Source: Delphinapterus leucas (Eukaryota > Chordata > Mammalia > Artiodactyla > Monodontidae). Taken from it: 64,000 nt of DNA. The stretch covers positions 10,319,603-10,383,602 of the forward strand of contig NW_022098062.1 of NCBI RefSeq assembly GCF_002288925.2, read 5' to 3'. Within the stretch, counting starts at the first letter, position 1. Each line of letters starts with the position of its first letter. A model generated the notes under the pieces. It did no database searches and was not told the origin of the DNA. It saw only the letters and a program-made list of their open reading frames with translations. Positions 24,151 through 35,710 of the stretch are shown piece after piece. Both the position numbers and the translations under genes were made by a program.

Positions 24151-25179
24151 TCAGATCCCAGCAACCCAGGCACGGAAGGCATCATGGAGAAAGGGAATGA
24201 TGTCATAGGAGGGAGCATTAGAGGGACCAGGGCTGCTGGCTGCCCAGAGGAGAGGGCTCAGGTGGGCAGTTCATCTGTCTACAAGTAGTCAAAGTGTCAT
24301 CAGGTAGAAGAGGGTTTCACCTGGATTTATGTGGCCTAAAAGGTAGGAGCAGAGCCAGTGAGTAGAAGGTACAGGACCAAGAAAGTGGCTGACTGTAAGG
24401 GTGAGAGCTGTAATAGCTCTCTGGCCAGGAATGGCCTCCTTGAAAGGAAGGAGTTTCCAGTGGCTGGAAGTGCTGGAGCAGAGGAAGAACAACGCTGGTG
24501 GGACAGTGCAGAGGGGATCAGACAGCTGATTGGGGGACGGATTCCGTGTCCCTGAAGGTGCCTTCCAACCTGGAAGATTTTGACCCATGGCTGTCACACC
24601 CCCAGAGCAGGTCCCCCACTCACCTTCTCCCCCATGGCTCTGGGAAGCCACCCTAGATACAGGGTGTCCATGACCCTGAATCAGCTGGGTTCTCAGGGCC
24701 TGGATTCCAGTAATCGCTGTGACCTCAAACAAGGTGACCCAAGGTGGGACCCTGTGCCTACTCCCCTTCCCACAAAAAAAACTGTGGAGTCCCAGCAGGG
24801 AGAACACCCTCAGGGGCGTGTCCAGAGGATTATGGACTAAACTCACATCTAAGGACCTGGGGAGGGAGCAGAGGTAAGCTCCTCCCACTGCCCCCAGGCA
24901 CTGGGGCCACAGGGAATCTGCCAGATCTACTCCATGAAGACGTTGGCAGCCTGGCTTTGTCTCATCACTGTTCCCCATGTGGATGAAAAGCAAAGGCTAG
25001 GAAAATTCTCCATGTGTGAGGCCCAGGGAGGGGGAGACAGCCACACACAGCTGTGAGACCTTCGTTGTTCCTGTATCACGAGATGACAGTAATTATACCT
25101 CATTTCAGCAGAGCATTTATAAGGCTAAAACTGATTTGCTGTGGCTTTTACATGTGTGTGTTTATATGTTGCCCTCTTC

Positions 25180-25345
25180 AGTTTACAAAGCATTGTCACA
25201 CGCTATACCATTGTATGGCCTTCACCCTTTTTGTGCATATGCAATAGCAATCGCTCTGGGGGACAGCCAGGACTGGAGTTATTTTGCCCATTTTACAGAT
25301 TGGGAAATAGAGGCACATGAACTATTAGGTAATGTGCCTATATTA
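25180..25345 (-). mobile_element. MIR SINE
   Basis: 'tttacaaagcattgtcacac' and 'gcccattttacagattggg'. Confidence 0.75.
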
Positions 25346-25389
25346 GACAGCTGAGCTTTGTTTTCTAGGTCTATGGACAATGCTTCTTC

Positions 25390-25425
25390 ACACTCACACA
25401 CACACGCACACACGCACACACACGG
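25390..25425 (+). repeat. Interrupted (CA)n tract
   Basis: CA units interrupted by CG at two places. Confidence 0.9.
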
Positions 25426-26394
25426 AGTTTAATGGAGATGCAACTTGCCTTTGAATAACTGTTCTTAATGAAGACGGTGACCTTGGAAACTGTCAGTGCA
25501 AACAGCGTGTAGAGCAAGGGCATGGGGAAGTGGGGCAGGGGGTGGCTGAACGGATGAGGGGATAGCAGCTGGATGGCAGGGGTGGTGCCCAAGGCTAATG
25601 CTGTTCATGCGAAAGCAGCACAGGACAAACAGCTGTTAAACAGGGCACACAGGCTGCTGTGCTACAGCCCCGCACCCCGCCACTCATGGGACCCACAGGC
25701 CACAACCTGCCATGAGCAGCAACTGACCTCTGGGTCATATGCTGCTTCCCTGGGTCATATGGCTGACTGGGTTATGGAGGGAGGAGTGGTCCAGTGATCC
25801 CCAAGGTCAGGGGCTGTCAAGGGTGTTCTCTATACATGAAACTACCTGAAAAACAGCAAAGTTCATCCTAGCGGGGAAAGACAGAAATCCATCCAGCTAC
25901 AAGGTATGGGGGCTCACCCTGGGCAGCCCACGTACATAGGCTTATGGCATTAAATCAGTTCTTACTGTGTCCAGCCATGGTAGAGATTTATCAACCAACC
26001 CCAGCCTTCCTTTGGTAGGTATGAGACTGGCCTTTGCCTCACCCTCAAATCCAAATCTGGAGCCAACCTGTGCCCTCACCTTTTCTACAACCGCCACCAG
26101 CTGTGGCTGGGGAAAGGGAGTGTGCTGGATGCTCCCACCCCAGGCCACCCCAGGGACACCCAGGTGGCTGCATGGCCTCAGCTATCTGGCTGAGGATGGG
26201 TCCTGCAGGCTACCCAGCTGACAGGTGATAGGAGGAAGCTGTGATGTCCCCTGCCCTGGCCACCATTCAGCCTCTCTTACTGCTACAAAGTCTAAGTCAG
26301 TTGGCTTGGCCAAAACTGTGCCTCATTAGTACAACCATTCGGGACAGAAGCAGATGCTCTGCTTTGGGGGGGAAGCAGAAAAAAGAAGAGGTCT

Positions 26395-26580
26395 AAGGTT
26401 TACTGAAAATGAGTTATATGCTAGGTACTTCATATGCATTATCTCCTTTAATCCCATTTCATAGCTGGAGAAAGGGAGGTTCAGAGAGGACCAAGGTCAC
26501 ATACTAAGTGCAGAGCCAGGATGCAAATGAAGGGTTTGCCTTGACTCCGAATACCCACTGCACCATCAAATTGCAATCTT
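26395..26580 (-). mobile_element. MIR SINE
   Basis: 'atatgctaggtacttcatat' and 'ggaggttcagagaggacca'. Confidence 0.82.
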
Positions 26581-27608
26581 TTTTTTCTTCACAATTCTAG
26601 TATATAAAATGCTCTGGTTGGAAGAACTGGGGGAGGAGGGCTTGAAGCTCTGCCCACTGGCCCTCTCCCTCTCTCCCTCCGGCCATCCCCCGAGGCTCTA
26701 CCCAACACCTTAGGGTTCCACCCCCACCTCCTTCAGAAACCTCTGTGGGCTCTGGTGGACCAGGGCTCTCCCAGATCATTAGATGTGCAGAAAAACACTC
26801 TGAGAGGCCTTGGAGTTGCACCTGCCAGGCTGGGATTTGCCCAGGGCCCCGGAAATGCAGACAGAATCATTCCCGAAGCCACCCCACCCCCACTGTGGGC
26901 ATCCCAGCTGGCTCTCTGGGAAGCAGCACTCCAGCTGCCCTGAACTGTGTGCTCTTCAAGCATTACTCCCAACTCTTTATACACCCAGCGTCTGACCACA
27001 GTGCCTGCCTTTCACCGCGCCCCCACCACTGCATGTGACAGAAGGCGTCTTAGCAATGGTAGAAGCAGCCGCTGGGGGCTCTTCCCCTCAGAGGCCACAA
27101 CCCCCTCCCAAGCTGGGCACCGACAAGCCAGCGGGGTGAAAGAGCATTTTGCCTCACTTGATACCCTCTTCCCATCATTTGCTGCCTCTCCACCCACTGA
27201 GCACAGCCCTAAGCATCCTCCATTCTGGGGGTGCACTCACCAGAAAACAAATGTTGGCCCTGGATCCCCAAAGCAGGTGTGCCCCTCTCTTCTTCCTGCA
27301 CTACAAGAGGCACAACCCACACCCAAAGTTTGGTCTGCCTTCGGGTGTCTCTGCCACCGGTCACCCATCCCACCCCAGTTGCAAGCTCGGGGGCTGCCTT
27401 GCCAGAAGAAAAACTCAGTGCTGAGCCCCTGTAGGCCTAGAACTCAGAGGCGAGAGAGAAGCACTACCCAGAACATCATCCTTCTCCCCACTCTTGCCCC
27501 ACCCCCATTCCACAGAAGGAAAAGCCACTGCCTGGCTGCAGCTGAGGCTGAGATCAAGATGCGGCTACTCACAGAGGGTGAGGAGGCTCTTGGCCTGGCT
27601 AGGTGAGC

Positions 27609-27639
27609 ATGCAAATCGGTATGCAAATTATATGCAAAT
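27609..27639 (+). promoter_or_regulatory. Triple POU octamer cluster in DSCAML1 intron 1
   Basis: Three perfect octamers ATGCAAAT start at 27609, 27621 and 27632, all in the same direction, with spacings of 12 and 11 bases. The octamer is the binding site of POU-domain factors such as OCT1 and BRN2. The cluster lies 3.9 kb downstream of the DSCAML1 start codon. Confidence 0.6.
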
Positions 27640-30600
27640 CCAGGGCCTGCCCTTGGGTTCCTGGCACCCTGCCATGTCTGCTGCCTGTGGCTCACCCCAT
27701 TCATGCACCTGGGTGCTGGTTAGAATCTACTGAGCTAGGGGCTGAGAAAGCACTTCGGAAGCTGGGGGCGTTTCCTTTTGACTGCTTCCAATGCCCCCAA
27801 GAAACACCTCCTCCAAGATCACGTGGGAGGGAAGAATCTCCCAGCTTGGTACCCATACCCCCCAAAAAAGCTCTCTGAACATCCACCCTCCCTTCAACTC
27901 ATCCACAAATAAAATCGTCCTTCATCAAGCTGAGCAGGGGACCAAGCAAGTCACAAGGGTGGAATTCCTGAAGACCCGGAGAAGGTAAGGGGGACTGGAG
28001 GTCTGCACCCCTCTGACAAAAGCCAACAACCCATGAGGTGCCCTGTGCAGACAACCACCCTGTGCCTGGGGGGGGGGGTGCGCAAGCATCGCTGGGCCAA
28101 CCCCACCCTCCATCCCTGCCATTTGCTTGCCCACCTTCTCTCGATTCCTCAATCTGAGAAAAATAAGCCTATTCAGCCAGTCTACCGGGATCTGCTCAAC
28201 TTAAGCGCTGCCTTTGGGTCAACTGCTTACTTGCTTTTTGTTTCTAATTGAGCTCCCCAGTCTGCTGCAGAAATATATTCAAGGCAGCTGACTTTGATGC
28301 CCAGAAATACGAAGCATCTGAAAGGTTTGTCGGGCATCAAGGCAATCCCATTCTCCCCCATGTTATCCTAGCACCCAGGGCCTCTCTGCCTACCTACCCC
28401 CTCCCCAACGTTCACTGGTCTTTCACCTCCTTCCCCTAAGTTGTGTTTGCCATTTCGAGATTTAAAAAACACATTCCCTGAGTGCCCACCCCCCTTTTAA
28501 TTAGACTCTGAACAGAGTGTTAGAGATTTTCTTAATGGCTCGTCGAAGGCTTTTAGTTTGGTCTTCTCTAGAGAGAAGAACCATGAGTCCCCATCCGAGA
28601 GGTTGGGGGGGAAATGAAAAAATCAATGCACCCCATTATTTTGGCTTTTAGAAAACAGGAATTTTAGTGCCGGGGAAGCTTGCTCTTCTACACAGTAAAA
28701 ATGCAATTGCAGGCAACACAGATGCTGGCACGCTGGATGGAACAACGGAGAGAGCCTCGCTGGGGTTCCTCTGGCTGCCCGAACCTGGATTTGTTTTGGC
28801 AATAATAAGGCAGTTATTGAAGACTCGACAACCGATTATTAAAACACCTTCCCAGTTTAGTTCTGGGGAATCAGTCTGAGCTCAGGCTTTATCAAAAAAA
28901 AAAAAAGGTATTTCGAGAGGAATGGAAAGAACAGACGCTTAAAACACATTCAATAACTGCTTAATTCCATCCAGAGGACGCTCCATCTCATCTTGTTTTC
29001 TCCTCCCTCTCTCTCTGCCTCCTCCCCCTCCTCACAGATGGACGTACAAATTATCGCATAGAGGATATTGTTTTCTGTAACAGCCTCGAACATTCACATT
29101 TACATTTTCCTTGGTGCCGCGGGGGTGACAGGCAACGGGAGAGAAAAATACACCAAACCCCATCTTCGCTGCTCTCACCACATCAACATCCTCCCCCAGC
29201 CGCCTCCGCCACCACCGCGCCACCCCAAGCAGAACAGGCCCCGGGGACCAGCCTGGCACCTAAGACCCAATTAAGGCACGAAGGAAAAGAAAGGCCTGTC
29301 TGGCAAGTCGCCCTGGCGCCCAGCACAGATGCTGGAGCCTCTGAATGGCAGGGGCGCGGGAGCTCTGCAGACCCAAAGGCCACTTAGGTGCCGCCTCACC
29401 TGGCACCTCCAGCCTCCCGCAGGCCCAAGGCCAGAGCTACTTGCTTCTCCTGTTGGAGAGGATTTTGCCCCTCGGGCCGTCCTGCCGCCTTCTGGGCCTT
29501 TCTCCAACCCCATCCCCATCTGCCCCTTCCCTATCAAATAGCTTGGGCTTCATTTATTAATGGCCGGCTTCTGGAAGGGGGAGGGGAGAGTCCATCAGGT
29601 ATTTGCTAGGGGGCCTCGACTCCCGGGGAATGGGCTGCTCTGGAAGAGGTCTCCGGAAAGGGGGTGGGAGGTGTGTGTGGACACGGCTGGGCAAGAGTGT
29701 GGGAGCAGCTCCAGCCTGTGCTATCTCACCCGACAAAATGGAAAGGGGTGGCCGGTGGAGAGGGAACTAGCCAGAGAGAAAGCTGCCTCTCCTCACCTTA
29801 TGTATTTTTAATATTAATGTAATTAAAGCTGCGAGCCGAGCCAGCCTGCGGGGCGGAGGGAAGCAGGAAGAGCCTGGGGAGAGGGAGACTGCGGGTGGGG
29901 GGCCCGGGGGAACAGGAGGCAGGCTGCTTGTTCCGCGGACGGACGGGGTATAAGAGGGTGCTGTGCGGGGTCAAGGGGTTAATCAACCTAGACCAGCCTT
30001 GGTGTGTCACCCCGTGGACCCCGTTGGGTCAGAGAAACTCAACTACTTTGTCCACGATTCAGGGGCCAGCCCTCGCCCCGCACCTCAGCAGCATCTTGGC
30101 CTTCATTCTGGCTTTGACCGGGCGGTACTTACAAATGAAATAGGGTCACCCTCCTCCCCCAAAGCCACGAGATACTGCAGTCAGCTCCGGCAGGTTGCAG
30201 ACTCCAGACCCCTGGGGCGTCGGCAAGGAAGGACCGGACCCGTCCGGGAGCGCCAACCCTCTGCTGGATTGCCCTTCCCCCATCGCCTAGGGGTCAAGAG
30301 TTGCAGCTGGGCCAGGGCACCCGCCTGGGCAAAGGGGGTTGAGGCCGTCCCCCAGGGCGCGAAGGAGAAAAGTTAGAGGGCTGCACAGGTAAAGCTGAGC
30401 TCGTAAGAGCGTGTGTGCTTTTCAGCGCAAGGGCGCCGAGTTCGGCCGCCTCATCTCCCGCCATCTGTGCGCCCGGGGGCACGTCCTCTGCGATCGCCTG
30501 GAAGCCCGACAGCCGGGGACTGCCTGATCCCGACTCGGTGCCCAGGTGATTCTGGTTGGAAATGTCTGACCGCTTCCAACCCCCAATCCCGGCTACCTCG

Positions 30601-31451
30601 AGGATCAGGTGCGCAGCGCTCCAGCAGCAGGTCTGGACATGTCTGACACCTGGACCCACCCTTAGCAACGCCTTCTCTCCGGGGAAAGCGACACGCGCCC
30701 ACCCCCAACCAAGATTCGTCCCCATGTCCGCTGACCAGGAGCCGAAGCGCAGACTCTCGCACCTTGGGGCGCGCTGCCCGAGGTGGCCAGGCGGCGCAGC
30801 CAAGCCGGGGCTAGTGCCCGGGGCAATGGGGCTGGACGAAGGCGACCTCTAGGTTTGGAGAACAAACTTGCTATTATAGGGAGCCCAGGTCTCGGGACCC
30901 GCGGCTCTCCCCGCCCTGCATCCAGCCAGGGCGCGGATAAGCGCGGTGCAGTGCGATGCAGGGGGTCCGGGGCGGCGGAGGGGCGCGCGGTGGCAGAGAG
31001 GGAGTAAGCCGCGGCCCGGTTCCGCCAGCACTCCCAGGTGAACAGTCACGGCCTAAGGAACCCTCGACTCGGAGGGCACCCCGGGGTCCCAGCGCCACCC
31101 AGCCGCAGGCAGCGGACAAGGGGCTGGGGGAAGAGTCCGGGCAGAACGGCGGCCCGGCAACGAGCGGGGAGATGAGGGGCTGTCTCACCACCTCCCCGCC
31201 GGGCGCGCCCCAAAAAGGCAGGCGCGGGTAGCTGGCGGGGCGGTCCAGGGCGGACTCTTACCTGGCCGCTCCCCGGGTGCCTGCCCCTCCCCCGCTGCGC
31301 CCCATCCGGGGCCCCGCGCCGGGGTCCGTCCCCCCAACCACCCACCCCCCGCCCCGGGCACCTGGAGCCCGCCGGGCACTCCGCCTCGCCGCCAGCCTCG
31401 CGCACCGCGGCCCCGCCGCCTCCGCCGCCCTGCCGCCCGCGCGGGTCTCAC

Positions 31452-31497
31452 CTTTGTGTAAAGAGTCCAGGAGCAGGAGGAAAGTTACCAGCCACAT
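31452..31497 (-). CDS. DSCAML1: DSCAML1 exon 1, signal-peptide coding part
   Basis: The ATG is at 31497-31495. The exon encodes MWLVTFLLLLDSLHK plus one base, then a GTGAG donor at 31451-31447. The hydrophobic run WLVTFLLLL is a signal-peptide core. Joined to exon 2 it reads ...SLHKARPEDVG, the known DSCAML1 N-terminus. The reading frame stays open upstream to a second in-frame ATG at 31686, which would add 63 residues rich in Pro, Arg and Gly. I prefer the downstream ATG because it places a classical signal peptide at the N-terminus. The exon lies in a CpG-rich promoter region. Confidence 0.93.
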
Positions 31498-31630
31498 GCC
31501 ATAAAGAGGCCCTATTCTCCGGGGAGGTGGTCCTGTGGCCGGCCGTGCGGCAGCGCCTCTCCCCCGCTCAGCGCGCTCCCAGCCGCCCGCACTCCGCGCC
31601 CCGCTCTCTCTGCTCCTCAGCCCAGCGCTC

Positions 31631-31654
31631 GGCGGCGGCGGCGGCGGCGGCGGC
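31631..31654 (-). repeat. (GGC)8 trinucleotide repeat upstream of the DSCAML1 ATG
   Basis: Eight uninterrupted GGC units on the plus strand (CCG/GCC in the gene sense) lie 134-157 bases upstream of the MWLV start codon. In the frame that is open to the upstream ATG at 31686 the repeat encodes eight prolines. Such repeats are often length-variable. Confidence 0.9.
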
Positions 31655-32489
31655 TCCTCCCTCCTCGGCTCCCTGGCTCCTGTCATCCGCGGGGCTGGGC
31701 TAGGCGCCGCTCTCCCCGCCCCCCCGCCCCCCTCTCTCGCGGCACCCCGGCCGGGGAGCGCCGCGCGAGCCCCGAGCCCACACGGCCCCCAGCCCCACAA
31801 GCCCAGGCACAGGGGCGGCGGGGGCCCGGACCGTACGGCCCGGACCAGTGTTCGCCGTCTGAGAGGCGAGGGGTCCCCGCCACCCACCGGCTCCGAGCCT
31901 GCGGTCGCACACAGGCGTGTGTCATACATGTGCCAAGAGACCTCCCTGCTCGGGCCAAGGGCGCCCCGTGTCTCCTGGCCCAGTCACCTGGGGCCAAGGC
32001 AGCCTGCCTCTTTCCGACTCAGTTTACCCCCTGGGATGGGGGAGCATGGATGCTGGGAGTAAAAGCCAGACTGAGACCCTTTGGTGCCGGCCCGGGTTAC
32101 TCCCCACCTCCAAGCTGAAAGCTGCCTGCCCTTCCAAGCCCCAGTTGCCTGCGCAAGCCTGCCTCGTGGGAAGCCCCGCTGAAGCCCGCCACCCCACCAC
32201 TCTGCGGGGATTCTCCTCACACTGGGCACATTGTGATTACTCAGACATTATTGTCAATAAATAGTTCAGTGTCAGCTGTAGCTCGTGTATCTTCCTCCTT
32301 CATCCTCATTTGTCCCCCCCTACCCCACAGCTCTGTCACTAAGCAGAAGTTGGTTTATTCCTTATGTCAATCTGCATAAAGTCGTCATAGAATTGAATAG
32401 GGCTGGAGTGAGGTATCTTCTCAGCTACAAAATGAATGTTGAGCACCTGCTGTGTGCCGGGCAGCAGGTTAGGCACGGGGGCCCAAGGC

Positions 32490-33085
32490 ATTTACTCTTT
32501 AAAATATGTTAAAATATACATGATATAAAATTGACCATTTTAACTGTATTTAAGTGCGCTCTTCAGTGGCATTTAGTACAACATTCTCAGTGCTGTGCAG
32601 CCATCACCACTATCCACTTCCAGAACTTTTCATCATCCAAACAGAAACTCTGTACCCATTAAACAATAACTCCCTATTCCCCAGCCCCTGGTAACCACTA
32701 ATTTACTTTTCTGTCTCTCTGAATTTGCCTCTTTGGGGTACTTCACTTAAGTGGAATCATACTATATCTGTCCTTTTGTGTCTGGCCTCTTTCACTTAGC
32801 ATAATGTCTTCAACGTTCATCCATGTTGTCACATGTCAGAATTGTATTCCTTTTCATAGCTGAGTAATACCCATTGTATGTATCAACCACATTTTGTTTA
32901 TTCATTTGTCAGCGGACACTTGGGTTGCTTCCACCTTTTGGTGATTGTGAATAATGCTGCCATGAACATGGGTGTACAAGTATCTCTTCGAGACCCTGCT
33001 TTCAACTCTCTGGGGAGTGGTAATTGCTGGATCATATGGTAATTCTATTTTTAACTTTTTGAGGAACTGCCAGGTGCATTTACTT
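32490..33085 (-). mobile_element. Old LINE-1 (L1M-type) fragment
   Basis: It reads as antisense of the L1 ORF2 / 3' UTR region: 'ttcatccatgttgtcaca', 'tgaataatgctgccatgaac', 'gctggatcatatggtaatt'. The divergence is that of an ancient copy. Confidence 0.85.
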
Positions 33086-33094
33086 TTTTTGTAT

Positions 33095-33545
33095 AGTACT
33101 TTCAGAGTTTAAAGGGCTCTCACCTGCAATTGCTCCGTGTAATCCTCACAATATCCTTTGAAGCTTTATCACTCCCCATTAAAACAGGTGAGAAAAGCGA
33201 GGCTTCGCTTGTTCAAGGTCGCCCAGTTTCTATCACAAGCAAGACCGGAACCCAGGTCTCCAGACTCCAGGGCAGCACTGCTTGCTCTGCACGGTGCTGC
33301 CTGCCCTCGTGGCCCAGCTGCGTGATGTGAAGTCACCACTCCGAAGTGGATGCTTTTTCACTAGGTGTTCTACCCTCTGTGAACACAGGCTCAGAACAGA
33401 GACATGGGGCAGACTGCAACAGGTGTTTGAGATGACCCAGCCCAGCCCTCCGCTTTACAGATGAGGAAGATGAGGCCCTGAGCGGGGAGGCGATGGACCT
33501 GCCTGGGGTCAGGCAGGCAGCGACAGAGCCCAGCCGTCTCCAGTC
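33095..33545 (-). mobile_element. Two MIR remnants in tandem
   Basis: 'taatcctcacaatatcct' in the first and 'ctttacagatgaggaagatg' in the second. Confidence 0.72.
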
Positions 33546-34054
33546 TTCTGGCTGATAGCTTCCCTCACCACCGCCAGCCTACTGGGCTCATTCTTCCGTC
33601 CTGTTCCTCCCCTTCTAAAGGAGATGGTTGCTGAGAGGAATCCAGTTATTTTAAACTAAGCCTATTGACCCAGGGCACCTGGTCAGGCCATGCCTAAAAT
33701 AAGCTGCTAAGTCAGGATGAAAGGGGCTGCTGTCTGTTGGGAGGAGACGGGCCCTGAATGCGCCTGGGGGTGTCAGCACAGCTGCTCGAGCCCCACATGC
33801 TGGAAGGAGAGAGGGGGACCCTCCGCTCTCCATTTACCTGAAGTACCTCCTCTATCCTAAGTGTCCCTTTTATGCTGGTTACACCTGAGGGCCTTTCAGG
33901 GACCACAACACTGTGTAGAGTCAGGTGTTACCCGAAGGGTGAGGTCATTCACTGTCTCCTGAAGAGGCCAAGTGGATGTGGGGAGCAGGGGTGGGCAGGT
34001 GAGGCGGGCAGACTCGGGACTCTCTCTAGCACAAGGAGGCTCTCTCTCTATATA

Positions 34055-34290
34055 ATGTCACGGTTAAGAGCACGACTTCAGAGCCAGAGATTAGATCTCA
34101 GCCCAACTCTGCCGTTTACTAGCGGTGCAGTCTTGGGGAATTAATGTGTGCCGACCCCCGTTCCCTCGCCTGTGAAGTGGGGACAGCCACAGCATCTGCC
34201 TCGGAGACCTGTTGTGAGGATTAAATAAGACAAGCCCCATGGCTAGCACGTAGTAAGCACAGTAAATGTATATATCACTAATGTTATTGG
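34055..34290 (+). mobile_element. MIR SINE, nearly full length
   Basis: 'ggttaagagcacgacttcag', 'cctgttgtgaggattaaata' and 'gctagcacgtagtaagcac'. Confidence 0.88.
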
Positions 34291-35584
34291 CTTTTGCTCA
34301 GAGGACCTTGAACTACACGGGGTGGCGGAGGGAATAGCTCAATGGGAGGGGATGTTGGGATGACATCCTGCAGTCCCTATGGCAACAAGGCCAGAATTCA
34401 GGAGTTGGGAATCCAGGAAGAGGCCCAAGAAACACGGAAAAAAGGTGTGCTTGAGGCTGGAAGGGTATAGAGTGACTGTCAGCGAGGAAAGGACCTGAAA
34501 ACAGACAGTCCACATGCCTTTTGTATTTTCCATTTCCTAGGTTTTGTTCCTGCTTAGTATTTAGGAAAATATCTTTGCAAGTGACAGTCTGGCTCAGATG
34601 TGTTCCGAAGTCCCCTCTTAACTGGAGTTGTACTTGGGGAGCTATGGCAGAGTCAGCAACAATCACAGCAAGGGAACTCCAGGGAAGGGAGTGGGATGCT
34701 TGTTTCACCCACGCCCACGCCAAACCCTGATGCTCTCCTCCCACAGCTGACATTTTGGAGGGGCTAATTTTTTATTCTGATAAAAGGGACAATTCCTTCA
34801 AAGTCCCAACTTGGATGGAAGCCCTCACACCCACACACAAATATATGCACACCAATGTGAGAACAAACACAGTTGCCCAGGCAAACATCCATGTGTACAG
34901 GTAAACATAAATACTTAATGACAGGCACGCCTGTGCTCAGATGCAGTTTGAATACAATCCAAAAATCCTGCATTGACACCTTTGCATATGCCCTAATACA
35001 TTTGTTTAAAGCCTCAAATTTGTGGGATTCATTTCCAGCAGGGACACACTGCTCATTTAAGAAGTGATTAATTAATTTCAATAATTTGTTACATCAGAAT
35101 GCTGGGTGATGATGTAGCTGGCGTGTGTGTGTGTTACCAATGCCAGGTGAAGCGGCTATATGAAGACACTGGAAGGTGAACCCTTTCCAATTCAGGTTAA
35201 TCATGGATATTTGGGGGGTATTATTTTGCCATGTTACATTAGGACTAGAGCCATCATGAGAAACAACAGATGTTTTCATTGTTTAACTCAAACAACAGCT
35301 TACATATTTTGGATAATTTTCTTCAAAAACAAAGGCACATAATTATTTTAGCAAAGGCTTCTTATTGCTCTGAAATGCTGTAACAACTTCAGCATAAATA
35401 TGGTTTTCATAAAAGGAATCCATACCGAACGAGGTCAATGGTAAAAACTTGACATTTGGGGTTATATAGCTAATTTGGGATTGACGTTTTTAGTACTAAT
35501 TCATTGATGGGAGGAGAAAAAAACAAATAAGGGTTTCCCCACCTTTTTTTCCAATTTGTAATTGATTTTAATGTTATATGAACA

Positions 35585-35710
35585 GTCCTGGACTACGATT
35601 CAGAAATCCTCGGTTCTCGTCTCATTTTTGCCACCTTAGCCAGCTGTGGGATCTTGGACAAGTCACTTTATCTTTCTGGGCCTCAGTTTCCTCACCTATG
35701 CACATTCTCT
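35585..35710 (+). mobile_element. MIR SINE, 3' truncated
   Basis: 'tcttggacaagtcactttat' and 'gggcctcagtttcctcacct'. Confidence 0.83.

Larger units (their letters stand above)
15991..31451 (-). other. DSCAML1 intron 1
   Basis: A complete 15.5-kb intron from GTGAG (31451) to CTGCAG (15991). It holds many MIRs, a CHR SINE (17952-18158), an L1 tail (18814-18927), MER5A (22370-22530), MER20 (23465-23665) and a CA tract (25390-25425). The stretch 26.6-30.2 kb is nearly repeat-free and includes the octamer cluster and AT-rich blocks. Confidence 0.92.
1..31497 (-). other. DSCAML1: DSCAML1, 5' part of gene (coding span of exons 1-3, continues off left edge)
   Basis: DSCAML1 (Down syndrome cell adhesion molecule-like 1) is a single-pass neuronal surface receptor with Ig and fibronectin III repeats. 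It mediates homophilic recognition in neurite self-avoidance and retinal and cortical patterning. Three exons read in order on the minus strand: 31452-31497, 15673-15990 and 12048-12194. All junctions are phase 1 with GT-AG sites, and they join into one frame giving roughly the first 170 residues: signal peptide, Ig domain 1 and the start of Ig domain 2. The paralogue DSCAM was considered, but the N-terminal sequence and the FXYD2 neighbour upstream both fit DSCAML1. The remaining exons are beyond position 1. Confidence 0.95.
30200..31930 (-). promoter_or_regulatory. DSCAML1: CpG island and probable DSCAML1 promoter / 5' UTR
   Basis: CpG dinucleotides and G+C content rise sharply here and fall off on both sides. 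The island covers the coding start at 31497, the first donor and about 1.2 kb of intron 1. No TATA box is obvious, as expected for a CpG-island promoter. The transcription start is not determined from sequence. The island contains a (GGC)8 run and long C-runs on the plus strand, described separately. Confidence 0.8.

Noticed and set aside
24289..24993. 234-codon open frame on the minus strand in DSCAML1 intron 1
   Set aside because: No domain or family resemblance and no codon pattern seen. It is best explained as chance.
31258..31929. Full 223-codon frame surrounding DSCAML1 exon 1
   Set aside because: Only 31452-31497 is supported as coding. The part below 31452 is intron after a GT donor, and the part above is 5' UTR or at most the 63-residue extension.
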